A stretch of 64,000 nucleotides of DNA from Bacteroidales bacterium (GCA_021371875.1 JAJFVH010000120.1:1-64000), one strand, 5' to 3'. Numbered from the stretch's first letter, positions 53,941 to 61,778 are shown. A program made the numbers and translations. The notes: a model not told the origin generated them from the letters alone.

Positions 53941-54810
53941 ATGGGAACATCAAGTATGTATTTAGGTCCTAACAGATCACCTTTGTTACCACCAGATTTT
54001 GATAATGGAGATAATCCGGATAAGAAACCGGATAATAATCCAGATGAGAAATCTCCAGATGAACAAAAAAAACCTATACCAGAGCCACAACAAACAAATT
54101 CTCTTAACGAAGTATCTAACGAACCTCAAAATTCAAAATGGACACAAGCAAAAAAATCAATGTCCCATTATGCATCAGGTAATGCTGGTAACAATGGAAG
54201 AAAAGTTGCTGTAAGAGATTATGTAAAAGGTCATGGAGGTTCAAGTAATGCCGCAAGAAGTGCAAAGTCAGGTATTAGAACTACAATAAATATTGGAGAT
54301 TTCTTCAATAATGTTTCCAGTAAAGGTATAAATCAAGTTTTAAATGATTATCAAATACCTTTTGAAGGCAGAAAACCTAAAGAGATATTAAACGATATTG
54401 TTAATGCAATTGCTCCAATTCCAAACACCAATGAAGATGCAGTAGCTAGAAAAGCATTAATTGATACGATGTCAATCATATATGAAAAGTTTGATGATGA
54501 GAATAAAGATATTTCATTATTGGACTCAAAAGATACTAATATAGCAGATATACTTATTACTAAATATATCGAAACATATATCTATGAAAGACTATTAAAT
54601 GAACTTGGCAGTAGAATTGAAGTAAATTCAGAAAACTCTTTAGCAGCTGCAAAAATTGAAAAAGAACTAAAGGAGTATATTGAAGTTAAAGTTACAACAA
54701 TATTAAAAGACAAACCATTGACTTTGATAAATTCGCAGACAAATAATGTAAACGTTTTAGTAGAAGGGTTATATCAACTATGTTATAAAGTTTTGGAGGA
54801 TCAATTATGA
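53941..54810 (+). CDS. qatB: QatB: accessory protein of the Qat system
   Basis: A 289-residue protein starting 4 bp after the qatA stop. Residues 15-55 are Asp/Pro/Lys/Asn-rich and disordered. A conserved-looking Gly/Ser/Ala block (about 70-110; HYASGNAGNNGRKVAVRDYV) follows, and the rest is helical. No catalytic motif is visible. The identity rests on position, size and the ATGA overlap with qatC. Confidence 0.8.
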   Translation: MGTSSMYLGPNRSPLLPPDFDNGDNPDKKPDNNPDEKSPDEQKKPIPEPQQTNSLNEVSNEPQNSKWTQAKKSMSHYASGNAGNNGRKVAVRDYVKGHGGSSNAARSAKSGIRTTINIGDFFNNVSSKGINQVLNDYQIPFEGRKPKEILNDIVNAIAPIPNTNEDAVARKALIDTMSIIYEKFDDENKDISLLDSKDTNIADILITKYIETYIYERLLNELGSRIEVNSENSLAAAKIEKELKEYIEVKVTTILKDKPLTLINSQTNNVNVLVEGLYQLCYKVLEDQL

Positions 54811-56117
54811 AAGAAATTGTGTGTAAACTTGAAAAGGAAGATCAATTCTCTATACAAAATGCAGAATTTGTTGTCGATTTGACTACAAAGAATCAATATC
54901 ATTATAATTTTTGGGATAAAGAAAAAAGGAAACTGTATCAAAGCAATCCATTTTCTAATTCAGCATTAGATTTGTTTAATATTTCATTGATGGTATATTA
55001 TGCAGATAGAAGAATAATTCGCAAAGTTGAAGACGATGCTTGGGCTCGAAAAATAAAACTGTATATACCAGTTATAGAGTTAGAAAAATGGAATGAAAAT
55101 AAATCCATTCTAGAAAAAATGCTTACTTTTTTAAGTGGTGACATTTGGGTATTTGAATTTAGAAAGAGAGAACACAATACAAAAGAGGAAAAAGCAAACA
55201 AGGGAATGCAACGTCAAAAGAAAAAACATCAGCCTAAGGCAATTTGTATGCTTTCTGGAGGTCTAGATTCTTTTATTGGCGCTATTAACCTCCTTAACGA
55301 AGAAAAAGATGTTTGGTTTGTAGGTCATTATGGAGGAGGAAAAGGCGTTATAAAATATCAAAATAATATAATTCAAAAACTTATTTCTCAATATGAGTTG
55401 TCCCCCGATCAGTTCTTTAACTTTTATGCTTCTCCTGTCAAACCAAATAAGAAAGATATAATGGAAGATACAACAAGAACTCGTTCTTTTATGTTTTTTG
55501 CACACGCAATAATTTTAGGTTCAGCTATAAATAGTGATATTACCCTTTATATTCCAGAAAACGGATTAATTTCGTTAAATATCCCCCTTACTAATACTCG
55601 ATTAGGAAGTAGTAGTACAAGAACAACACACCCGTATTATATGGGATTGTTTCAACAATTACTTAATAGCATTGGAATTAAGGTAAAATTATATAATCCA
55701 TACCAATTTAAAACAAAGGGACAAATGATTGTGGAATGTAAAGATGCTGACTTTATTAGGCTGAATGTTTCTGAAACAATGTCATGCTCTCATCCTGATT
55801 TAGGTAGATATTCTGGAGATGCAGAGCCTTCACATTGTGGTAATTGTTTGCCATGTCTTATTCGAAGAGCTTCTATTGAACATGCATATGGTGTTGATAA
55901 ATCATTTTATAGAGATAAAGATTTTATTGATGAGTCTGCTTCAGAAAACTTAAGGTCCTTTAAACTCGGCATAAATGATTATATAAATAGGAAAATTGAT
56001 AGCAAATTAAAGATACAGATATCAGGTCCCTTAACAGACAATCTCGATTCTTATTGTGATGTTTATGAAAGGGGAATTAACGAGTTGAAAACTTTATTAG
56101 ATAGATACAATGCTTAA
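54807..56117 (+). CDS. qatC: QatC: QueC-like nucleobase-modification enzyme
   Basis: A 436-residue protein with the ATP-pyrophosphatase loop S150-G-G-L-D-S155 and a zinc site HCGNCLPC near residue 350, both as in QueC, which makes 7-cyano-7-deazaguanine. The N-terminal 140 residues are an extension absent from housekeeping QueC. In Qat it is thought to modify a protein or nucleic acid target. It overlaps qatB (ATGA) and qatD (8 bp). Confidence 0.9.
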   Translation: MKEIVCKLEKEDQFSIQNAEFVVDLTTKNQYHYNFWDKEKRKLYQSNPFSNSALDLFNISLMVYYADRRIIRKVEDDAWARKIKLYIPVIELEKWNENKSILEKMLTFLSGDIWVFEFRKREHNTKEEKANKGMQRQKKKHQPKAICMLSGGLDSFIGAINLLNEEKDVWFVGHYGGGKGVIKYQNNIIQKLISQYELSPDQFFNFYASPVKPNKKDIMEDTTRTRSFMFFAHAIILGSAINSDITLYIPENGLISLNIPLTNTRLGSSSTRTTHPYYMGLFQQLLNSIGIKVKLYNPYQFKTKGQMIVECKDADFIRLNVSETMSCSHPDLGRYSGDAEPSHCGNCLPCLIRRASIEHAYGVDKSFYRDKDFIDESASENLRSFKLGINDYINRKIDSKLKIQISGPLTDNLDSYCDVYERGINELKTLLDRYNA

Positions 56118-56841
56118 TATTTATGACACGCATTTTCATTTAGATCTTCAAAAATCGAGAGCTGAAGTTCTAACCGAGATTGAACTAAATAAGATATATA
56201 CAATAGCAGTTACAAATTTACCACCTCTGTATGAGAAACTAAAAAATGAAATTGATAATAAATATGTTAGAGTTGCGCTAGGCTTTCACCCAGAATTATT
56301 AAATCAATATCAAAAATATATCCCCCAGATGTGGAGTCTATTGCCTGATGTAAAATATATAGGTGAAGTTGGAATTGATTTGAAAACAAGCAAAGATTCA
56401 AAAAACCTTCAAATTTCTTTTTTTGAGGAATTGATTACACGTTGCAATGATGATGGAAATAAGGTATTGACAATTCATTCAAGAATGGCAGCTGCTGAAG
56501 TAGTTTCAATAATTGGGGATAGATTTAATGGGAAAATAATACTTCATTGGTATTCTGGTTCAAAACAAGTTCTACAGAATGCAATTAATAATGGATATTA
56601 TTTTTCGGTTAATCATGCAATGCTGAATTCAGAATCAGGAATAAGAATTGTGGCGAATATTCCTAATGATAAATTGCTTATTGAAACAGATAGCCCTTTT
56701 GTTAATATTGATAGTTCTAATTACAGTCAATTATTTCAAATAAAAAAAACAATTGAAAACCTAGCTCTATTTAAGAGTATTAACGTTGATGAATTAAAGA
56801 TCCTTTTATGGAATAATTTTATAAATATAATAACAGTTTAA
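56110..56841 (+). CDS. qatD: QatD: TatD-family metal-dependent nuclease
   Basis: A 243-residue TIM-barrel hydrolase with the complete TatD metal site: DTHFHLD near the N-terminus, the Glu in GEVGID, His in IHSRMAA, His in LHWYSGS and Asp in ETDSPF. TatD proteins are 3'-5' exonucleases or DNases. It closes the qat operon, overlapping qatC by 8 bp. Confidence 0.9.
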   Translation: MLNIYDTHFHLDLQKSRAEVLTEIELNKIYTIAVTNLPPLYEKLKNEIDNKYVRVALGFHPELLNQYQKYIPQMWSLLPDVKYIGEVGIDLKTSKDSKNLQISFFEELITRCNDDGNKVLTIHSRMAAAEVVSIIGDRFNGKIILHWYSGSKQVLQNAINNGYYFSVNHAMLNSESGIRIVANIPNDKLLIETDSPFVNIDSSNYSQLFQIKKTIENLALFKSINVDELKILLWNNFINIITV

Positions 56842-57220
56842 ATTTAAAAATATAATTTTATAAGTTCCACCTGCTGGCGGTCTTTTGTAAAGTGAGCCAT
56901 TACAAAGTTATCAGAACAAAGGTCAGGCTTTGCCTGAAAGTTCATTACGGGCAGCTCCGCAGGGCAAAATCCCCAGCCGCCAAAAATCCCCGCCCCTCGT
57001 TCCTCTGGGCTTGCACGGTCTTTTTGTCTGCTTCCGCACAATCAACCCGCTGTTGTTTTTTTCTGTCACACTTTTTGCAATCAACCCACAGTTGGCACAT
57101 TGCTTTTTCTCGTTCCTCAAAAAAAGCAATAAGCCAATCCACCCACAAGGCAAAAAAGACGTTTGCACTCCAACCGCCACCACCGTGCTGTACTTGCGCC
57201 AGAAAAAAAACAACTCAAAG

Positions 57221-57306
57221 CTATTATACATAACATGTAGTTATATTCGAGCCCTTGCCTGACGGCAAATCAATAGGGTTAAATATAACCTAATTATGTA
57301 TAATAG
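57221..57306. repeat. 86-bp two-tier palindrome
   Basis: Outer arms CTATTATACATAA (57221-57233) and TTATGTATAATAG (57294-57306) pair perfectly over 13 bp. Inner arms GTTATATT (57240-57247) and AATATAAC (57282-57289) pair over 8 bp. A small TTGCC-tgac-GGCAA hairpin sits at the tip. The two sides have unequal spacers (6 and 4 nt), which would give unpaired bases as in folded recombination sites. Confidence 0.75.
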
Positions 57307-57779
57307 CCGCACAATATCAACGCTTTAGCCCCGCTACGCTGCCCGAAAACCTCAAGAGTTCCCCACCACCCATTAGTTGTTGCAGTATCAAAAAATAGGT
57401 CGAGTTTTATTTCCATGTGCTTGCGGTAGGTTCATTCTCTTCTCTCATTACGTTTCGGGGGACAGCGTTCGTTCCTCACTGCCGTCCACCCTTCACTACA
57501 TTGCGTTCAGTTCATTTCACCCACCTCAGCACCCCACAGCATAGGTGGTTTAGTCGCTCCATTCCACAATCCACGCAGTCATTCCATTTCGCTTTTCGGC
57601 TGTAATCCTCGTACAAATCAATCCACGCACAAACTGCCAGTAAAGCTCCATTTCATTCCCCAACGCCTGTTCCATTACACGCCTAATCCACCCATGCCCT
57701 TTTTCAACGCAATTCCAACGGTCTATTTTTCATACTGCGGCGAGTCCACCCCAAAGAAACTAAGCGCCTTTCAGGCTGA

Positions 57780-57826
57780 GCGGTAAGTTTATTACACCTA
57801 AACGGTGAGTTGTTTAGGCGTACCGC
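57780..57826. repeat. Nested hairpin between the two repeat units
   Basis: GCGGTA (57780-57785) pairs with TACCGC (57821-57826), and within it CCTAAAC (57797-57803) pairs with GTTTAGG (57812-57818). It lies at the junction between the two diverged units. Confidence 0.6.
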
Positions 57827-58300
57827 CAATATAAGAAAGCCACAATAAGACCCCACCACCCATAAGTTGAGCAGAAAATAAATATATTTCGAGTTGATTA
57901 TCCATGTGCTTGCGGTATATGCATTCCATTTCAGCTCCATTTCGTTCTGGGCTTCTTGTTCGTTCCTCACCGCGAAACCCGACACTTCATTTTGCCTACA
58001 TTACAAGCATACACCTCAGCACCGCACGGCTTCGGGAAATACTCATTTCCATTTCACAAGTTCCATTCATTCCGTTTTCCCCAAGCCCTCTTCCAACGCT
58101 AACCCAATGGTATATATTTATTTCTGCGAAGAGTTAGCCCCGAATAATATGTTGAAAGTTTGGAATAATAGGATAAGAAGCTAAATACTATTTCTCCAGA
58201 AAAAAAATGAATATGCAAAGATAGCCGTTTCGCTTACCGGCAGTAAAGGTCAAGCCCTTCGGGTTTTCGCCAAAATCTCCACACCTCGCTACGCTTCGTG

Positions 58301-58457
58301 TAGTATTTTGCCGAAAAACCTTGACAGCCGCCGCTCTCCTGGCTGTTGGGAAAGGCATATCTTTTTTTTCTTCTTTTTTTCTTTTTTCTCTTTTCTGGGG
58401 GGAAAAATTATTTGCAGGGGCAGCAGCTCATGTATTAACCCTCTAATCATTTGGCTT
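58301..58457. promoter_or_regulatory. Leader with hairpin and pyrimidine tract before the DUF6943-like gene
   Basis: Arms GGTTTTCG-CAAAAT and ATTTTG-CGAAAAACC around 58268-58320 form a hairpin. A pyrimidine-only tract of about 40 nt (58360-58397) on the plus strand follows, closed by GGGGGG. Such a tract can hold transcription or ribosome-binding signals, but none can be assigned. Confidence 0.4.
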
Positions 58458-58874
58458 ATGTGTACCTTTATTTTGAAGTCTTACAACCAGAAAGAAAAAA
58501 TCCGAAATCCTCATTTCTTTATCCTAAACAAAGGAAATAATAGTGGTAAACCGCTTTCTGATCCGTGTCCAAATTGCTTTATTATTCAGTTTCAATGCGA
58601 AAAAGAAAAAGAAAAAATCTACTGGCTATTATATAGCTTGTGGCAGTCAAAAGCTTTTTATCCGTTTTTGAGGGGTTCAGTCATTCCGTTTGTAGTTCTC
58701 CGGGATGTAAAGTCATGCCTTTCGGATGGATTAAAAAAGGTAGATGAAAATCCGGCTCAGTTCGATAAAGCAGTGGCAACTCTCCGCAGTCTGGAAGCCA
58801 TGGAAAAGCAATACAAACAAAATCTTCTTTTAATATCAAATGCAAAACGAATGCTATTTTACAAGTATTTATAA
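58458..58874 (+). CDS. DUF6943-like small protein of the island core
   Basis: A 138-residue soluble protein. Its central block NPHFFILNKGNNSGKPLSDPCPNCF (about residues 17-41), with CPNC, and the later FLRGSVIPFV block are recognisable from a family often found on Bacteroidota integrative elements. The ATG at 58458 is chosen because the open frame upstream translates a pyrimidine tract into poly-Phe. Function is unknown. It is convergent with the small membrane-protein genes that follow. Confidence 0.6.
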   Translation: MCTFILKSYNQKEKIRNPHFFILNKGNNSGKPLSDPCPNCFIIQFQCEKEKEKIYWLLYSLWQSKAFYPFLRGSVIPFVVLRDVKSCLSDGLKKVDENPAQFDKAVATLRSLEAMEKQYKQNLLLISNAKRMLFYKYL

Positions 58875-58889
58875 CGTCTATATGCATAA

Positions 58890-58914
58890 AAAAAGCCTCC
58901 CTTTTTGAGGGAGA
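58890..58914. terminator. Terminator between convergent small genes
   Basis: CTCCCT (58897-58902) pairs with AGGGAG (58908-58913), preceded by an A-tract on the plus strand, so it is best placed as a terminator for the leftward genes and may act in both directions. Confidence 0.5.
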
Positions 58915-58957
58915 CCATACTACTACAAAAGGTTACCACGCCGGAAAGTAGTAGTTT

Positions 58958-59149
58958 TTAGCGATTTTTACGCCGGATAAAATTCTTCAAAACCAACGAA
59001 ACAACAAAACTCACAACAGCGCCAACAACAGCAAGAATAACAGTTCTAACCAGGTCTTCAACAAATACATTGCTGAATACTGATAATAGCATTCCGCCGA
59101 AAGTACCTGCATACACATTGCCGTTATTGCTAGTTTCAAGGAATTTCAT
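58958..59149 (-). CDS. Small membrane protein (holin-like size)
   Basis: A 63-residue protein with one or two hydrophobic segments (about 18-32 and 37-55) and a basic tail, RRKNR. The ATG at 59149 lies inside the end of the upstream gene (14-bp overlap), so translation is probably coupled. Size and topology resemble holins or small membrane accessory proteins. There is no sequence motif that proves function. Confidence 0.55.
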   Translation of the reverse strand: MKFLETSNNGNVYAGTFGGMLLSVFSNVFVEDLVRTVILAVVGAVVSFVVSLVLKNFIRRKNR

Positions 59150-59414
59150 TTTCTGTTGTTTTTGAATCGGTTGTATCAACTGCCGTTTGACTTACGGCTG
59201 AAACCACTCCACCTGCCAATACTATATATCCGGCTGCGGCTACCAGTCCGGCAGGAAGTGCAATCGGAGAAGCCAAAATTGCTCCGCCAATGGCTGCCAA
59301 TGTCAAACCAATGGTACGCAAGGTCCTGAAAAACTTTGGAGTTGGAGCTTTTACACGTTCAACAACACTCATGTTGTTGGGGTTAATCGTTGTTAGATTA
59401 TTCTCTGTTGCCAT
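59136..59414 (-). CDS. Small two-helix membrane protein of the island core
   Basis: A 92-residue protein. A polar N-terminus with VERVKAPTPKFFR is followed by two hydrophobic helices (about 33-52 and 55-75, rich in Ala/Gly) and a polar Thr/Asp/Glu tail. Near relatives are familiar on Bacteroidota integrative elements beside the gene upstream here. The role is unknown; a holin-like or membrane-association function is possible. Confidence 0.6.
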   Translation of the reverse strand: MATENNLTTINPNNMSVVERVKAPTPKFFRTLRTIGLTLAAIGGAILASPIALPAGLVAAAGYIVLAGGVVSAVSQTAVDTTDSKTTENEIP

Positions 59415-59453
59415 AAATCTCGAATTAAATTGTAATTTAGATTCTTCTTTTGA

Positions 59454-59485
59454 AGTCCCCCTTCAGGGGGACTTTAGGGGGTTTT
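59454..59485. terminator. Hairpin after the 249-residue core gene
   Basis: AGTCCCCC (59454-59461), loop TTCA and GGGGGACT (59466-59473) form a perfect 8-bp stem, followed on the plus strand by TTTAGGGGGTTTTTT. This resembles the frequent AGTCCCCCTnnAGGGGGACT intergenic hairpin of Bacteroidota and lies 13 bp from the gene end. Confidence 0.55.
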
Positions 59486-60235
59486 TTAATCCACACTAAC
59501 GATAGCCAACACGTTGTACGCATTGTTATTCAGAGAATAGTCGACATTGTTCACTTCCTGGATAAAGTCAATCGAAATCAGAATAAAGTGTGTGCCTTCT
59601 AATGCAGGAACAGTGGCTGGTTTTAAAGATACTGCCTGAGCTGCGGCATCAGTTGCAATACGCAATGGAGCAGAAACTGTCATTTCAGACTCACCGGTTA
59701 CAAAGTTTACACTTGCAAAACCGCTTTTCAAAATGATATGAGATGCCCCGCTAGGCAAACTAATATCTTTTTGCGGGATCAATGCTGCAATACTGATTTC
59801 ACCGGTTGCAGTGTCCACTTCAATCGCTTTGTACAAAACGGTACCAAGAGCTGCATTTACATTGAAGTTAAACCCAATCAACAAAGCTTTAGCTTCATCT
59901 TTGGCCATCCCTTCGCCAACATGCCGTTCACCTCTGGCATTGGCTTCGTCCATGTTTTTGATTTGAGCCATGATTTGTGTAAGCCTTGAAGTTACACGTC
60001 CATCCGATGCATCCTTGCCTAATACCCGAACGGCATCACGCAACAGTTTACCAGCTGAAGCTGAATTACCAAACTCAGCACCATTTTCACGGGTTCGAGC
60101 AAATCCCGGATCATTCGCAATTCGGGAAGCGTCCACACCACCTTTTTCACGGGCAAGATAACCATCTTTTGACTTATAGAATGAAATTCCACCGATGGTT
60201 CCCCGCAATTTTAGAATACTTTTTTGTTGTGCCAT
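59486..60235 (-). CDS. Conserved island-core protein, possible structural protein
   Basis: A 249-residue protein. The first 75 residues are Gly/Lys/Arg-rich and hydrophilic (LRGTIGGISFYKSKDGYLAREKGG, then ARTRENGAEFG). The rest is beta-rich with many short strands and no Cys. The N-terminal wording is a recognisable family of Bacteroidota mobile elements with no assigned function. The composition would suit an abundant structural (capsid-like) or DNA-associated protein, but this is conjecture. It begins the leftward cluster that continues with the two small membrane proteins. Confidence 0.6.
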   Translation of the reverse strand: MAQQKSILKLRGTIGGISFYKSKDGYLAREKGGVDASRIANDPGFARTRENGAEFGNSASAGKLLRDAVRVLGKDASDGRVTSRLTQIMAQIKNMDEANARGERHVGEGMAKDEAKALLIGFNFNVNAALGTVLYKAIEVDTATGEISIAALIPQKDISLPSGASHIILKSGFASVNFVTGESEMTVSAPLRIATDAAAQAVSLKPATVPALEGTHFILISIDFIQEVNNVDYSLNNNAYNVLAIVSVD

Positions 60236-60342
60236 AATAATATGTTTTTAAAATTATATGGACAAAATTATATTCGAGAACACTATTATGGTGCATAGGC
60301 ACTTCCGGCAATGTCTATAAATGCCGTTTTTGCCTAAAAAGG

Positions 60343-60374
60343 TTTCATTATACACATAATTATTTGTAAATTTG
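60343..60374 (+). promoter_or_regulatory. Promoter of the 65-residue gene
   Basis: TAAATTTG at 60367-60374 matches TAnnTTTG and lies 19 bp before the ATG. A weak TTTC at 60343-60346 stands in the -33 position. Confidence 0.5.
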
Positions 60375-60393
60375 CATTGAAAACAATGACACT

Positions 60394-60591
60394 ATGGAAG
60401 TCAAACGTATTTGCATATACCCAAAGGATGTGCAACGCATTACCGGCAAAAGCGAACGTTACGGCAGATCTTTGCTTGCACAGATAAAGAATCACTATCA
60501 AAAGCAGGAACACCAATTCGTCAGCATTGACGAATTTTGCCAATACACTGGACTAAAAGCCGAACAAGTACATCCCTTCATTACAGGATAA
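60394..60591 (+). CDS. Small DNA-binding-like protein at the island right end
   Basis: A 65-residue basic protein. The segment YPKDVQRITGKSERYGRSLLAQI looks like a helix-turn-helix, and the C-terminal FVSIDEFCQYTGLKAEQV like a second helical pair. Relatives are common on Bacteroidota integrative elements. It could be a regulator or accessory recombination factor; it is the last gene before attR. Confidence 0.55.
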   Translation: MEVKRICIYPKDVQRITGKSERYGRSLLAQIKNHYQKQEHQFVSIDEFCQYTGLKAEQVHPFITG

Positions 60592-60672
60592 CAGACAGCA
60601 AGAGCATACCAAAAGTTAGTTATCTTCCTATATTATTGCCCAATACCATACTAAAAAATAGACCCGTTCGCA

Positions 60673-60702
60673 TTGCAATACTAAATAAAATTCGTATCTT
60701 TG
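60673..60702 (+). promoter_or_regulatory. Outward-facing promoter near the island right end
   Basis: TTG at 60673-60675, a 19-nt spacer and TATCTTTG at 60695-60702 form a complete Bacteroidota promoter. It points towards attR with no open frame before the island edge. In the excised circle it would face the integrase gene. Confidence 0.55.
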
Positions 60703-60740
60703 ACACATAATATTCCCACATTTTTAGACCGTCTATTTTC

Positions 60741-60760
60741 TCGGTGGAGAACTCGGTGGA
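60741..60760. promoter_or_regulatory. Right-end direct TCGGTGGA pair (candidate integrase arm sites)
   Basis: TCGGTGGA at 60741-60748 and again at 60753-60760, separated by 4 nt, match the octamer found twice near attL. They lie 58-77 bp inside the right att core. Confidence 0.5.
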
Positions 60761-60817
60761 CTTTCAGATTTGACAGGTATAAAGTATTGACAATCATATT
60801 GGATTTGAAGGAGTACA

Positions 60818-60834
60818 ACTCCCTCCAGCTCCAC
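60818..60834 (+). other. attR: right copy of the 17-bp island att repeat
   Basis: ACTCCCTCCAGCTCCAC, identical to 7559-7575 in the ssrA 3' end. Upstream bases GGAGTACAACTCC mimic a T-arm hairpin but the rest of a tmRNA is absent, so this is the recombination scar and not a second gene. Confidence 0.9.
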
Positions 60835-60850
60835 AAAAACCATCAGACTT

Positions 60851-60890
60851 TAAACGTTTAGCAATAAACCTGCTAAACGTTTATTTTTTT
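60851..60890 (+). terminator. Displaced original ssrA terminator
   Basis: A perfect 13-bp inverted repeat, TAAACGTTTAGCA (60851-60863) and TGCTAAACGTTTA (60871-60883), is followed by a run of T. Directly after attR, it is what the uninterrupted ssrA gene would have used. Confidence 0.8.
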
Positions 60891-60961
60891 GAAAAAATTT
60901 AACAGCTCGATGACCTTGAGTTAAAAACAAGTAATCTGTGGGTATACAACTGATTTTTTCA

Positions 60962-60991
60962 TTTGTAAATCAATTAAAAAATCTATCTTTG
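60962..60991 (+). promoter_or_regulatory. Promoter of the beta-barrel gene
   Basis: TTTG at 60962-60965, an 18-nt spacer and TATCTTTG at 60984-60991 are a near-ideal Bacteroidota promoter. Transcription would start near 60998, which rules out the ATG at 60999 as a start and supports the ATG at 61029. Confidence 0.75.
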
Positions 60992-61028
60992 TAACGAAAT
61001 GAACGAAATCAAATATACATCCTATAAA

Positions 61029-61679
61029 ATGAGAAATTTCAGAAAAATCTGCTTGCTTTTTGCTGTAATTTTCGCTGTAACAATCGTACATGCTCAAACT
61101 TATCGGCTTGAAGCAGGTTTCGTCAGTCCCAAACAATATGGTGACGGATTCAGCACAACCTACTTCAACGGAATCCGCTTAGGCGCAACTGCCGAATTCA
61201 ACCTGAAACACAACTTCAGTTTACTGACCGGAGCCTTGTATTCCGTGGTATATTCCAACAAAGTTCAAAATTATTCCGCATCCGACTCGGTAATATACAA
61301 AACATTCGGACATTTCCTGGATGTACCTTTGCGATTGACTTACACCTTACCAATCGCTAAAAATCTGAAAGTTTTTGCCTTTGCCGGTCCTAATTTGAAT
61401 ATCGGATTAGCACAACCACAAAAGATTCAGGCTGATTTAAGTGATGCATGGAGCGCTTACACCGGTATTCAGTCGGTTAATTACGGCGATAATGACTTAT
61501 ATAAAAACGCATTAATCAGTCGTATCAACTTCCAAATGGGAGTCGGTGGCGGTGTGCAGTGGAAAAACTATCAGTTAAAAGGCGGTTACGATTTCGGTAT
61601 CAACAGTATTAATAAAATTGACACAAGTAAAATACTGCACCAAAGTGGTTGGTATGTATCATTAGTTTATCAATTTTAA
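61029..61679 (+). CDS. Outer-membrane beta-barrel protein, paralogue 1
   Basis: A 216-residue exported protein with a signal peptide (about 1-20, ending VHAQ) and eight or so amphipathic strands typical of the PorT/OmpW-type porin-like family. It contains DVPLRLTYTLP and FAFAGPNLNIGLAQ and ends in VYQF. The start ATG at 61029 is chosen because the promoter leaves no room for the upstream ATG and because it gives a clean signal peptide. It is followed by a paralogue with the same motif order. The role is unknown. Confidence 0.8.
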   Translation: MRNFRKICLLFAVIFAVTIVHAQTYRLEAGFVSPKQYGDGFSTTYFNGIRLGATAEFNLKHNFSLLTGALYSVVYSNKVQNYSASDSVIYKTFGHFLDVPLRLTYTLPIAKNLKVFAFAGPNLNIGLAQPQKIQADLSDAWSAYTGIQSVNYGDNDLYKNALISRINFQMGVGGGVQWKNYQLKGGYDFGINSINKIDTSKILHQSGWYVSLVYQF

Positions 61680-61778
61680 TTTTTTTAATCCTCCCATTTC
61701 TACTCTTTCTTCAAGTACGGCAAAGTTTTTGTATAGAGTTATTCGATATACATAAAATCATTAACTACAAAAAACGTT

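Larger units (their letters stand above)
56842..58300. repeat. Long non-coding region with two diverged repeat units and hairpins
   Basis: About 1.46 kb without a credible gene and more GC-rich than its surroundings. Two diverged copies of one unit are seen. The first runs from about 57361 to 57772, the second from about 57853 to 58140. They share, in order, CCCCACCACCCAT, CCATGTGCTTGCGGTA, GTTCGTTCCTCAC, ACCTCAGCACC and GCCCTnTTCCAACGC. Strong hairpins precede each unit. Open frames here overlap on both strands, are Pro/Ser/His-rich and have no ribosome-binding context, so I do not call them genes. Confidence 0.6.

Noticed and set aside
56892..57262. Overlapping open frames of 67-113 residues on both strands
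   Set aside because: They are Pro/Ser/His/Lys-rich, lie on both strands at once over palindromic sequence, have no ribosome-binding context, and resemble no family. They follow from a GC-rich stretch with few stops.
57221..57826. Integron attC sites
   Set aside because: The hairpin shape is similar, but the RYYYAAC and GTTRRRY core boxes are not met and no IntI-type integrase is in the window.
58308..58457. N-terminal extension of the DUF6943-like frame
   Set aside because: It translates the pyrimidine tract into a poly-Phe stretch; the conserved protein begins at the ATG at 58458.
7576..60817. Integrative conjugative element with transfer genes
   Set aside because: I looked for a relaxase, a coupling protein and tra/T4SS proteins in all long frames and found none; rteC alone does not show conjugation.
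60805..60840. Second tRNA or tmRNA 3' end
   Set aside because: Only the 17-bp att core and a short hairpin mimic are present. No acceptor 5' strand, tag frame or anticodon arm is found nearby, so it is the attR scar.
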